NCBI GenBank assembly: GCA_002104945.1 | Contig: MCFH01000049.1 | Location: 62,001-126,000 of the forward strand | DNA: 64,000 bases | Reading direction: 5' to 3' | DNA from: Piromyces finnis | Taxonomy: Eukaryota > Neocallimastigomycota > Neocallimastigomycetes > Neocallimastigales > Neocallimastigaceae | Shown here: positions 50,701 through 61,775 of the stretch, piece by piece | Position numbering within the stretch: the first letter of the stretch is position 1 | Layout of the letters: every line of letters begins with the position of its first letter | Program-made: the position numbers and the translations under genes | The notes under the pieces: generated by a model | What the model saw: only the letters and a program-made list of their open reading frames with translations | What the model was told of the DNA's origin: nothing | The model's database searches: none

Positions 50701-51500
50701 ATGCTTTTAATGTAAAAGCATCTTTAAATATTTTAAAAAAAACTTTTACGAAAAACCTTTTATTATTAATATCATTTTAAAATATAATTTTTAAAAATTA
50801 AAATAAAAAATTAAATATAAAATAATATTGTAATTCTTTTTTTTTTTTTTGGTGCATGTGACTTGTAATCAAAAAGAAATATTAATATTATTGTTATATT
50901 TTTATTGTTTTGAAATATAGATAAAAGGTCATTTATTTATTATATCTCTTTAAATATTAACATTTTAATAATGTATGTCTCCTATGTATGATAGGATGTT
51001 TTTTTTTTTTTTTTTTTTTTTTTTTTGACTCTTGGTAAGGTGCCTTCATTTATCAAAATATAATAAATAAATATATAATTAAAATAACATTATTATACAC
51101 AGTAACATTTATAAGATATATGTATTGAATTGCAATCCTTTTATATTATAAAAATATAAAAAGTTTATTCATTTTTTTTTTTTTTTTTATGAATATAGAA
51201 AAACTTATCATTATTATCAATATATAAAAAAATTATATATTATTAAATAAGAAAAAGAAATCATATATATTACATATATCTAATATCTAATATAATTAAA
51301 AATAAAATATAATAATCAAAAGAATTAATAGTATAAAATATAAATGTATTTACGAAATAAGATAGGTAGATAAATCTTGTTAAATTAGACATTTTTTTTT
51401 TTATATCAAATATTTTGTTTTTAATTTTTAACCCAATATATAAAATAAAAGCATGAAAGTAGTTATAAATATATGTACTAATTGTTGAGTATTTTTAAAT
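50701..51500. other. spacer with an oriented retroposon tail
   Basis: A 26-bp T run (51001-51026) followed by GACTCTTGGTAAGGTGCCTTCATTTAT, which resembles 51600-51625. This looks like the poly(A)-tailed 3' end of a minus-oriented element. No gene. Confidence 0.4.
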
Positions 51501-51504
51501 CTAA

Positions 51505-51600
51505 TGATTATACTTTAGTATAATAGTGGTGGCTTTCTTACTTTAATTAAAATGACTAGAATACATTATACCCAATTTTTATTCATTTGTGTTGATTTAA
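51505..51600 (+). mobile_element. LINE 3'UTR remnant
   Basis: TATACTTTAGTATAATAGTGG...CATTATACCCAATTTTTATTC matches the 3'UTR of the LINE at 54670-54740 and of the minus copy at 30745-30830. A solo 3' end of an older insertion. Confidence 0.6.
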
Positions 51601-51623
51601 CTTGGGAAGGTACCTTCATTTAT

Positions 51624-51965
51624 TTAATAAATAAAGTTTCTCAAAGGGGCTCTACTCATGCTCATGGTACTTGAGAGAGTAGAAAAAAAATCCAAGTATT
51701 GCGCAATGGATACTTGGTTAGTCTTTAAAGCAAAATTATAAGGACTAAGCTCATGGTACTGAGCGATTAAAAAACATTTATCCATCGAATTTAAGTTTTT
51801 GATGGATAAGTTGAATTGTTTGGTATTCAGGTAAGTTTGTATAGTATTTAATTTAATTAGAAGAGTAATACATTTTGTTGCTGTATTTTTTCTTTTATTC
51901 ATGTATTCATGGAGTACTACTCTTTTCTTGTAAGAATCCAATGTATTCAACTTTAGGATTTGCAT
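51624..51965 (-). CDS. hypothetical 113-residue ORF, probably part of a mobile element or broken gene
   Basis: Open frame MQILKLNTLDSYKKRVVLHE... with normal-looking amino acid composition and little low complexity, unlike chance frames here. The segment LSPYNFALKTNQVSIAQYL is faintly ankyrin-like. It lies between LINE pieces of opposite orientation, and its 3' flank (AAATGAAGGTACCTTCCC) resembles 51028-51060. No family recognised. It may be a C-terminal fragment. Confidence 0.35.
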   Translation of the reverse strand: MQILKLNTLDSYKKRVVLHEYMNKRKNTATKCITLLIKLNTIQTYLNTKQFNLSIKNLNSMDKCFLIAQYHELSPYNFALKTNQVSIAQYLDFFSTLSSTMSMSRAPLRNFIY

Positions 51966-52011
51966 TGTATTTTTATATTCATGTAGCTATTGTTGTATTA
52001 TTTCTTGTAAG

Positions 52012-54740
52012 AGACTGATTCACTCTACATCATGTAAAAATACTATTCACAAGCTTTCTGGTGTCGACATTCTTGATTTGGAGCATTGGTATGAAGAACC
52101 AATGAATAAACGTTTTTCACTTCCTATGCTTGATGAGTGGGATATCAACCAAGATATTAGTATTGATGAGGTCAAGTCGGCTATCCTCTCTACTCCAAAT
52201 TATAAAGCATCAGGTCCAGATGGTATTCCAATTGAATTTTTACCAAGCATTAATTCCATCAAGTAATGATTCTAATAATGCTACAGATAATAATTCTTCC
52301 GGTAATACCACTTCAGATAATGATGCTCATGGTTTAAATTTTATCCTTAAATTACTCAACCGTATTTGGGATGGAGACTTCCCCAGCTCATGGAATGAAT
52401 CCAGTATTGTTTCTATTCCTAAGAAGGGAGATTTGACAGATTGTGATTGTGATGTGATAACTATCGAGGTTTATCACTTATCAATAATGGTATTAAGTTG
52501 ATTTCAAAAATTGTCACCACTAGAATCAATTTGGTTTTCGAAAAAAGAGAGTATCAGTCTTTTCATTTCAATCCAAGAAATATGTCGTAGACGTCAATTA
52601 GATAATAAAGAGACATATTTGGCCTTTTTTAAATCTCAGGAAAGCATACGATTCAGTCCCAATTGGTAATATTCTCCATAAATTAGATTGTTTAGGTGTT
52701 TAGGAATCCGAGGGGTAAGAGTTTACAATTTATCAAAAAATTTATATTTAACATCTAAGGCTAATGTCAAATTAGATGAACAATTCTCGAAATCTTTTGA
52801 TGTGAAGAAAGGAGTCCGCCGGGGTTGCCCACTTTCACCCATTCTCTTTAATCTCTTTATTAATGATATATTTAGAAAGTGCGAAGATCTTGGAGTCAGT
52901 TTAGGTGACGCTCGATGCTGTGGTGGACGTTTTGCAGATGATATAGTTATTTGTGCTCCAACAAGAGGATGCTTAAAAAAGATGCTTAGAAGAGTTAATG
53001 AATGGGCATTGTATAATGAAATGAAATTTGGTATCCAGAAATGTTCAACGATGGTGATTCGTCCTGAATCTATAGAAAATCAGAACATGAAGGAACCAAC
53101 ATTTTACTTAGCAGGACAACCCATTCCAACTACTGACTGCTACACTTATATTGGTGTTCCATTGGATAAGAATCTGTCCCTTAAACCAGTTATTAAAACT
53201 CTTAATAATAAAGTTTTGAAAGGACTCTTTTCAGTCAGTAAATTCTTAAAAAAATCCTAATATTCCTATTCCTTTCGAAAAAGCTAGTACTTAACTCACA
53301 AGTGATTAAGCAGAGTTTCAATACTTAACTCACAAGTGATTAGCAGAGTTTCAATACTTTGCACCATTACTTGGATCCAACAAAGCTAGGTCTAGGATTG
53401 CTCAGAAGCATGTTAACAAAGGAGTACGATGGGTTGCCGGAGTTCATAAAGCTGTATCGTTTATATCTTTATACTCTATCTCAAAAGATTTGAATATTCC
53501 TCCATTGTCAGCCAAATGTGCTTTAGCTCAGGTTAGATGTTTTAACAAATGGAAAAACTCAAATTGTATTATCTCACACCTTGTCAATTACATTCCTAAA
53601 TTTAGAAAATACACGTGGTGCAAATTAAGTAGGACACTTGATAAAAAACTAAAGAAGCATGGAGATGTTAAAGCAATTAAAAACTTTTATTGGAAAGATC
53701 TCAAAGGGAATTCAATCAAAGCGCAATATTATGATGATAATAAATTTATTGAAACTAAAGATTTTATTAAATTATGTTATGAATACCCAGAGTTTGCCTA
53801 TGGTTTCTACTGGCTATTGAAAGCAAGAAGCGGATACAAGTTGGATGCTAGAGTTGCCAAAGCTGCCAAATTTGTTGATCCAGTTTGTCCTAACTACTGT
53901 CTATGTTGCAAGTGTGGAGATCAAAGTATTAAACATTGGTTATTAGATTGTCCAACATTTAGAGATATCCGTATTAAACATTATGATTCCATAGTCCAGC
54001 TATTAAATTTTTTCAGTCAACGTAATTCCAACAGTCCTATCAATAATATAGAAAATATTAATAAAAGTAGAGATAGCAATAACATTAATAGTAATAGTAA
54101 CAATAGTACTAATAACAATAACAATAGTAATAGTAACATTAGTAATAATAACAATAGTAATAGTAACAATGGTAATAATAACAATAATAGTAGTAGAAAT
54201 AATAATATTAGTAATGATAGCAATAGTGAAGATAATAATTCTAATTTAGATAGTAATTTAGTTAATAATAGTAATAGTTCTAATAATCCGGTGAATATTA
54301 ATGTGTATAATTATTCTAGTGTGTGCAGTAAAATATTTAAATTCCTTCTTGGGGGAAGAAGTTTTAACAATATCAATTACAATTCAAGGGAATGGAAAGA
54401 ACTTTGTAAGCGTCAGATTCAATCTGGTACTAACGAAGGAACACCATTCTTGACGGTAACCACGGAACTTCTAACCAAAATCATGCCTTTTGTTATTGGC
54501 CAGCAATGGTCAACAAAAGGTTTGAAACAACAGCCAAGAGCATCAATGCTGAAGAAACAGTAAGACAGGCCAGGAGGGCCAGCGCAACCAATGGAGATCA
54601 TAATTTTGTCCCATGACAAAATTTTGATCTTTGGCTCGCTCGATGTCCCATTGAAAGTCAAATACAATTATTATACTTTGTATAATACTTTAATTATAGT
54701 TATTAGATTACATTATACCCAATTTTTATTCATTTGTGTT
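52012..54740 (+). mobile_element. LINE (non-LTR) retrotransposon, 5' truncated and frame-broken
   Basis: Reverse transcriptase region starts at about 52012 (VDILDLEHWYEEPM, then NYKASGPDGIP, a typical LINE RT block). Several shifts lie between 52266 and 52690 (KAYDSVP is split). 52688-53260 encodes GVRRGCPLSPILFNLFINDI and GGRFADDIVI (FADD catalytic motif), then thumb YTYIGVPLDKNLSL. 53490-54563 encodes CALAQVRCFNKWK, a C-x2-C...H-x4-C zinc knuckle (CLCCKCGDQSIKHWLLDC) and an Asn/Ser-rich low-complexity stretch (about 54030-54290). The normal end (AEETVRQARRASATNGDHNF, stop about 54616) is out of frame after a 4-bp loss near 54517. Endonuclease domain and 5' end are missing. 3'UTR to about 54740. 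Not active. Confidence 0.9.
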
Positions 54741-54982
54741 TATTTAAACCTATTTTTTAATTTTTATTTTTATTTTTATTTTTAATTTTTATATTACATG
54801 TATTATAATTTTAATTAAATTAATAATAAAATTTAAAAATAGTTGATGTCGTTAAAAAAAAAGAAAAATTAGCTTAGAAGGTACACATTGCTGTGAAAGC
54901 CTATACTTATTAGAAAAAAAAAAAAGAGTAAATAATTGAAATAAATTTTTGTATCAATAAATATTATAAATATTATAAATAT

Positions 54983-55120
54983 TCAATGATGATGATTCGT
55001 CCAGAAACTGAAGCATTCCAGAACAAGAAAGATCCAACATTTTATTTTGTTGGTAAAACCCATCTTTCAACTATCAATTATTACATTTATTACATTTATC
55101 TCCTCCTATCTCTTTTTACT
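54983..55120 (+). mobile_element. small LINE fragment
   Basis: Reads SMMMIRPETEAFQNKKDPTF then YFVGKTHLSTINYY, the segment that follows FGIQKCSTMV in the full copy at 53040-53130. No flanking parts. Confidence 0.7.
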
Positions 55121-55290
55121 ATTCAATAAGAATTTTTCATCTTTTTTTTAAAAACAATATCTTTTTAATATTTTAAAAAAAAAGTTCATCTTCCGTCAAT
55201 TTTAATTTTTAAGGGGATCAAAAAAAAAAAAAAATTTTCAATATAAATTAATTAAAAAATTAAAGGATTGGCTATATTAAGTTACTAAAC

Positions 55291-55419
55291 CATCAGTTGA
55301 AATTTTTATATTTATTAAAGTTTATTTACACATTGATTAAATAAATTAATAGATTAAAGTTAATTTAAGTGAAAAAAAAATTACACAAAGGGATATCAAA
55401 AAAAAAAAGTATAAAAAGG
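55291..55419 (+). promoter_or_regulatory. array promoter module of member 10
   Basis: Distal box remnant (CATCAGTTGAAATTTTTATATTTATTAAAG, 55291-55320), ATTACACAAAG (55380-55390) and GTATAAAAAGG (55409-55419). ATG at 55537. Confidence 0.65.
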
Positions 55420-55536
55420 AAATAATTTTTTAAAAGTTAAAAATTCACTAAAATAAAAAGATAAAAAAAAAAAAAAACATAAACTAAAAACAATAAAATT
55501 TAAAAAAAAATAAAATTAAAAGAAAAAAATTACAAA

Positions 55537-56416
55537 ATGGGTTTTTTCGATAAATGTATTTGTTGTCCTTGCTTAAGTAAGAAACAATCTGTTAAAGTTT
55601 GCGCTTACATATTAATTGTAAGTAGTTTTTTTTTAACTAGAAACATTTTTAAAGTAAAAAAAAAAAAAATATTGTTATTATGATGCATATTTACTAATTA
55701 AATGATATTTTAATAATTTAAAAAAAAGGCAGTTGAAATTCTTAGTTGTTTATCAATTAATGGTGAATATAGTAATTATAGATATAATAATACATTATCA
55801 GTTATTATATCAATTGCTATTATAGGCACACTTATTTTCTTACTTTATGGAATGCAAACCGTAGGTTTATAAAAATGAACTATTATTAATGTATTTATTT
55901 TATAATTAATAATATTTTTATTATTAATTCTTTTTATAGAACAATCCAAAATACTTAAGCCAATTTAAATTAGTTTTCGGAATTGTTCTTGCCTTTCAAC
56001 TTATACACGATGCTATAATAATGTTCGGTTTAGTATTATTATATACTGGTGCCAATAGTGTTGATTCAAATATGTTTGAAGATGAAATGATGAATGCCAA
56101 CACTGAAACCATAAAAAGTACATTTAAAACAGTAGTAGTCTCTTTTATGATTTTTGTAATTATTGATGCTTTCGTTTTTGTAAGTATTGAAAATAACAAT
56201 AGAATTAAAAAAAAATAAGATAATAAATTAAACTATATAAAACTATTCTTTAAAACTAATGTATTGTCATTTTTGAAATAAAAAAAATATATTTTCATTT
56301 AATAGATTGATTATTACTTTTCCACTAAAAATTACATTAACGAACTTCTTGAAACCATTGAATCTGAAGACTATGTCAGAAAGGAAGAAAGTGGTGTTAA
56401 GGGAGAAAATAATTAA
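55537..56416 (+). CDS. four-TM small membrane protein, member 10
   Basis: Exons 55537-55617, 55729-55860, 55940-56179, 56306-56416: 27+44+80+36 = 187 residues. MGFFDKCICCPCLSKKQSVK; exon 3 starts NNPKYLSQFK with an acidic helix 3-4 loop (FEDEMMNANTE); exon 4 is IDYYFSTKNYINELLETIES ending KGENN. Sister of member 9: exon 1, intron 1 and the 3' flank (GATGCGCTAATCATTAAAAC) match, but exon 2 after its first 18 nt does not. A LINE now separates the pair. No 3'UTR hairpin of the other members' type is seen. Confidence 0.85.
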
Positions 56417-56760
56417 TAATTTTATTAAACGATGCGCTAATCATTAAAACAATTATCCTATTTAAACATAAAAAAATTTTATATAATCATTAAAATTGGC
56501 AATAATGATTATTTAAAAATCATAATTATATTTTTAATATAAAGCATTATAAAATATTATAAAAAAAATTTTTTTTTTGCGAAAAACCTTTTTTATTCCT
56601 TAATAATAATTTAAGATATAATTTTTAAAATAGAAATAAATTAAAAAAGAAACAAAAAAACTAAATAGAATTAAAAAAAAAAAAAATTGAATTAAAAATA
56701 AAATAAAAAAATTAAATATATATTATGTAACACCTTTTTTAGTTTTTTATTGTGTAAACA

Positions 56761-56765
56761 AGAAG

Positions 56766-56841
<76 letters not shown>

Positions 56842-56842
56842 T
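56761..56842. repeat. (ATT)n microsatellite
   Basis: About 27 triplets, perfect apart from the end; intergenic. Confidence 0.9.
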
Positions 56843-58030
56843 TTATTTTTGAAATGATATGATATGATAATCTTTTTGTAATAATAATGTTAGCTAAATG
56901 GCGCTTTATATTTTTTAAACATCTTCCAATTAAGAATATTTAACTAAATCATCATTCTAAAAATACATACTTTTTATAAAAAGATCAGCAGCATCACCAT
57001 AGGTCTATTTTTAGTACATTCTCTACAAATAAATAAAACGTTTATTATCTAATAGTTTTTTTTTCTTTTTTCTTTTTGTAATATTCTCTTTATTCAAAAT
57101 TTAGATGTTTCACATCATGTTCTTCAAATTTTAATTTATGTTTTCACTAAAATTAAAGATTTATAGATGATTCTTTTATTGTTTGTGTTTATTAGATTTT
57201 CTTTTTTTTCTTTTTTACCAAATCAAAAATAGTTTGTGGATAAAATAAAGTATGGAGACATAATAAATAAAGTTCCTAGTAAGTTTTTTATTATTTTATT
57301 ATTTCATATTTATTTATTTATTATTTTCTTCTGTGATGTATCAACATAATCATTTTAACTTGAAATTCACCTATTCTAGAACCACCGTTATAGTTTGAAA
57401 TTATCCAAATACATAATATAATTACATTAACTTTTATCTAATACAATAATACAATACAATTAGTACATTAATACATTTAATATTAAATACATTTAATAAT
57501 ACAATACATTTTATGTTCTAACCTTTATGTTATATTAAAATTATAGTAAAATATAATATATATATAAATAATTATAAAAAGTATCATTTTCATTGTTTTT
57601 TTCATTATTATGAGTTTTTTATTTAATTATACTTTAATACTAATTTTTGTATAAATAATAGAAATATGATTAATATAATTAAATTATTATTAAATAATAT
57701 ATCTAAAAATCTATATATTATTTAATAGAATCAAATTGTTTTGATATATATTTGTTTTTCAATCCTATCATGAATAACACTCTTTTCTAAATTTTTTTTT
57801 CTTTTCTAATGTACATTTAAATAATTATTATCTTAGAAATCAATTAGTAAATAAAGATTTTTTTCCAAAATCTGATAAGATTAATATAAATAAAAGTGAT
57901 ACTGATAGAGAAATTACACTTGCTCGCTAGTTTATATTTATTTATATATCCATTATACAATAAATAGAAATGAAATAATATAATAATATATATAAATTAG
58001 ATAAAGATTATTCACAGAGGTTTGATATTA
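56843..58030. other. spacer, no gene seen
   Basis: AT-rich; ATACAAT/ATACATT-rich stretch near 57420-57500. Nothing coding recognised. Confidence 0.45.
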
Positions 58031-58032
58031 TA

Positions 58033-58340
58033 ATATGGATTGGAATAATAATAAAAATTTAACAGAATGGGAATAGGGTAATTTTTATAATCAACAATAT
58101 ATGGATGAATCATTAAAACTTTACGAAAGTCAACATTTCCTAGAATTCATCCTAATGAGATTTTTTTGATATGTATACATTATTAAATTGATTATCTTGT
58201 AGGTATTTTTAAATTATTAGATAATTAAATTTAGGAATAAGATGTAAATACAAGTCGTAGATCTCGATCTACGACTTGTATTTACATGATAACTCTAATG
58301 AATTTTATTTAGTTCATGATAAATGGCTATTACTACCTAT
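58033..58340 (+). pseudogene. decayed gene fragment of unknown family with an internal palindrome
   Basis: 58035-58170 reads MDWNNNKNLTEWE, stop, GNFYNQQYMDESLKLYESQH. After the palindrome another open piece reads YDLYLHDNSNEFYLVHDKWL (from 58270). The pieces look coding but cannot be joined. The right arm of the palindrome is part of the second piece, suggesting a short inverted duplication at a break. Confidence 0.4.
58242..58287. repeat. 46-bp near-perfect palindrome
   Basis: Two perfect 22-bp arms (ATGTAAATACAAGTCG... and its complement) separated by only 2 bases (TC). Would form a very stable hairpin or cruciform. Confidence 0.95.
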
Positions 58341-58344
58341 AATA

Positions 58345-59750
58345 TAAGGTAAACTTTTATAAATTGAATAAATACAAAAAAAAAAAAAGGTATTTTCATC
58401 TAAAAAAAAAAAAAAAATTAAATGAACCATATAATTATAAATTATGGATAATACATTATATTTTTCAAGTATTTACAATTTTTTAAGCTCAAGATTAGTA
58501 AGTTCTAGTTATAAAAAATAGTTATTACTTCTTAAAGGAAAACTTCTATCAAGATTATCCTTATAAAAATAATAAACTAATTAGATAAAAAAAATTATTT
58601 TAAAAACTAAGTAAAATATGTCTGTGAAAATTAATATTAAAAAAAATAACATTTTTTATAATATATTACCTAATATATAGTATATAAAACATATAGTATT
58701 ATGTTTTTGTGTTAAATATTATCTTTCTTTCTCACTAAACTATTTAAAAAAATGTCTATAAATTTGAATTATCAAAAAAAAAAAAAAAGTTCAACTTAAT
58801 AAGAGGTTACTTTTTATTAATTTTATAATTAATAAAGTTTTTTTAAAATAAAGTTACACAAAAATTTTTAATTAAAATTTATTTTTTATTATTTAATAAA
58901 CTTTTTATTTTTAAATTAAAATTAATTTAATTAGTATTGTTTAGGCGATAGTGAAATTAAAAAAAAAAGTTTTAGGATGGATGAAGAGGAAATGTTTTTT
59001 TTATTATTATTATAAAATATAAAACTAAAAAATATTAATAATCTTTTTGAGTATTTTTGCCTTAATTCCTTGCAGAGGTAAAATTTCTTCTGGCTAAAGT
59101 TTCTGGCTAAAACCGTCTAAAATCTAGGATATATATTAATTAATCTATTAACTAAATTATAATAACAGTAATAATAGTAATACTAATGAAATTAAAAGGA
59201 TGCTATTTACTTAATGAATATAATATAAATTCATATTAAAAGATAATCATATTATTATTAAATAAAAGTAAGATATTGAAATAATTTAAATAACAATAAT
59301 AATAATAAAGCTAAAGTATAAATAATCTTTATAAAAACGCTAAATAAAATAGAAAAATGAATTAGAATATATAAATACTCTTTTTTTTATTTATATATTG
59401 AAATATATAATAAAATGTATATACCATTATCATACATTTTATTATAATATTATATATTTAAAGCCGAAATACCTTTTTTTTTTATTCTTTCCTTCATAAC
59501 TTTTATTAAATAATAATGTATCGTTTTTTTGTCATTTTTATAAATTCTAATTAATTTTTACTAAAGTGGGGAATTTGTAATATTTATATTTTACCCACAA
59601 AAAGCATAAAAATTATTGAATTTTTACCAGAAATCCTTGGTAAAATTCATTTATTATTTATTTATAATTTAATTATGGAATATTTTTAAAAGATTTAATT
59701 TATTTTTTTAATTTATTTTAAATTAATTTTTTAATTAATTAAAAATTTAA
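58345..59750. other. spacer with a possible promoter relic
   Basis: AAAGTTACACAAAAATT at about 58850-58866, preceded by ATTTTATAATTAATAAAG, resembles the array promoter, but no family exon 1 follows within 1 kb. Otherwise no gene. Confidence 0.4.
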
Positions 59751-60046
59751 TTCATTTGTGTAACTATGAATATGTTATCAAATTTTTATTATAAAAAGAA
59801 AGATAAATTAGTTTTTTTTTATCTTTTAAGTTATCTGTCAATTTCAAAAAAAAAAAAAAAAAAAGAATTTATTGGGAAAGAAAGAAGGAAAGAAGGAAAT
59901 TACAAAGGAAAGGAAAAGAATTAAAAAATGTTTTGTTAATAAAACTTTGGAATAATTTAAAAAAAAATAATATAATATACAAATAAAATAAAAAAAAAAA
60001 ATAGGAAATATATAAAAACAAAAAATATATATAATGAAAATTCAAA

Positions 60047-60515
60047 ATGTTTTTATATGATAAATGTTGGCACTGTTGTTGCTTATCTAAAGAAGCTTCA
60101 GTTAAATTTTGTACATGGTTGTATCTTGTAAGTATAGCTATTTTTTTAATAAAAAGAAATAAATAATTTATTAGAAAAAAAATATAATCTTGAAATATAA
60201 AATTGAAATAAAAAAAAAACAATTTTTTTTTTTTATATTAATTATATTATATTTCTATTATTCTTACCTATCTAGATTTTTGATATTTTATATATGATAC
60301 ACCATTTAATGTTTATAAAAAATGGTGATTTTAGTGTTTATGTTTTATTTTTTATAACTTTTATTGCCATTCTATCCCTCATATTTTTACTTTGTGGGTT
60401 AAAAAAGGTAAGTACTCATTTTTGAAATTTTTTTTTTTTTTTTTTTTTTATAATAAATGACTTTATTAGATAAAAGAAAAAACTATATTTTTAAATGTCT
60501 TTAAAATAATTCAAC

Positions 60516-60559
<44 letters not shown>

Positions 60560-61114
60560 TAGGGAAAAATATCCTTTTTGACACAATTTAATTGGATATT
60601 TGGGGCTTATACTATTATCATAGTATTTAATTGTATTGCTTGGTGTATCATCTATGGATATATGTTTAAAGATTCTGGTAATCATGATTTCATAGAGGAA
60701 GCTCGACAAAGAATAATGAAATATAACCATAATAAAAATATATCTGATGAAGAAATTACTAAAAATATTAAATTTATTTCTATTAGTGGAATCATTATTC
60801 ATTGTGTTATATTTTTCATTACTGTAAATATTATCAATATATATATATATAATAAATTAAAAAATGAAAGAATAACTTTTTCTTTTTTGTATATACACTA
60901 ATTTTTATTTAATTCTTTTATTTATTTCATTAAAAATTTTATACTTTTTATTTATTGTTTTATTCAAATATTTAAAGATTATTTATTTCTTTTCGACATT
61001 TTATTATATAAAAAGTATAAATCAAAAAAGTAATGAAGAATTGGAGTCTAGAAAATTAGAATGTTTTAAAAAAGTATTAAAAACTATTCCCAATAATAAT
61101 AAAAATAAGAGTGA

Positions 61115-61145
<31 letters not shown>

Positions 61146-61223
61146 CATAACAATAATAAAGGCAGCAATAATAATACTTATAAAAACAATTCCAAGGATA
61201 ATGGACAGATTCTTCTTGTTTAA
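60047..61223 (+). CDS. four-TM small membrane protein, member 11 (Asn-rich tail)
   Basis: Exons 60047-60127 (MFLYDKCWHCCCLSKEASVK...), 60276-60407, 60563-60823, 60978-61223: 27+44+87+81 = 239 residues, the longest member. Exon 3 has a long charged helix 3-4 loop (DFIEEARQRIMKYNHNKNIS). Exon 4 has a hydrophobic start (IIYFFSTFYYIKS) then a basic and Asn-rich tail (runs of N with K/S) encoded by AAC/AAT repeats. Upstream ATG at 60034 opens only a seven-codon frame. The upstream box is TTTGTGTAAC at 59756-59765, i.e. the family box in reverse orientation, with TATAAAAAG near 59791. Confidence 0.75.
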
Positions 61224-61775
61224 GAAAGATAAAAATAAACAGTAATATTAAAATTTAAAGATAAATAATAAACTTTTGCTATTTATATATTGAATATATA
61301 TATAGTTAATATCAAATAAGCTATATAAAAAAAAAGGGAGTGAAATCAATTAATACTTAATAATAATTAAATCTATTAATATTATTAATAATAATTTATC
61401 ATATAATTTGATTCTATAATACCAATGAAACCCGTTCTATTTATACCTATATATACATTATTTAAATTATATAAAATATCTATATCTTAAAAATATATAT
61501 TTTAAAATATTCTTACGGAAAAATATCTTATAAATAATACATATAAATATATATAATATAATATCCATATAATTCAAAACATATAAATAATAGAAAAAAA
61601 ATTACATATAGAGTAATTAAAAACAAAAAAAAAATAATTTTTTCAAAGAAGATGAATATATATTCGATTAAAAACATTTTAAATGTCAAACAAAGAACTT
61701 TTTATAAAGAAAAAGTTTTAACAAAAAAAAGTTAAAAAAAAAAAGAAAGAAAAAAAAAATAAAAATAAAAAAAAA

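Noticed and set aside
54017-54223. Leu-rich minus-strand ORF
   Set aside because: Antisense of the Asn/Ser-rich low-complexity stretch of the LINE.
21551-61223. Tetraspanin identity for the four-TM family
   Set aside because: Four TM segments are predicted, but the large loop lacks the CCG motif and paired cysteines, and the Cys cluster is at the N-terminus instead.
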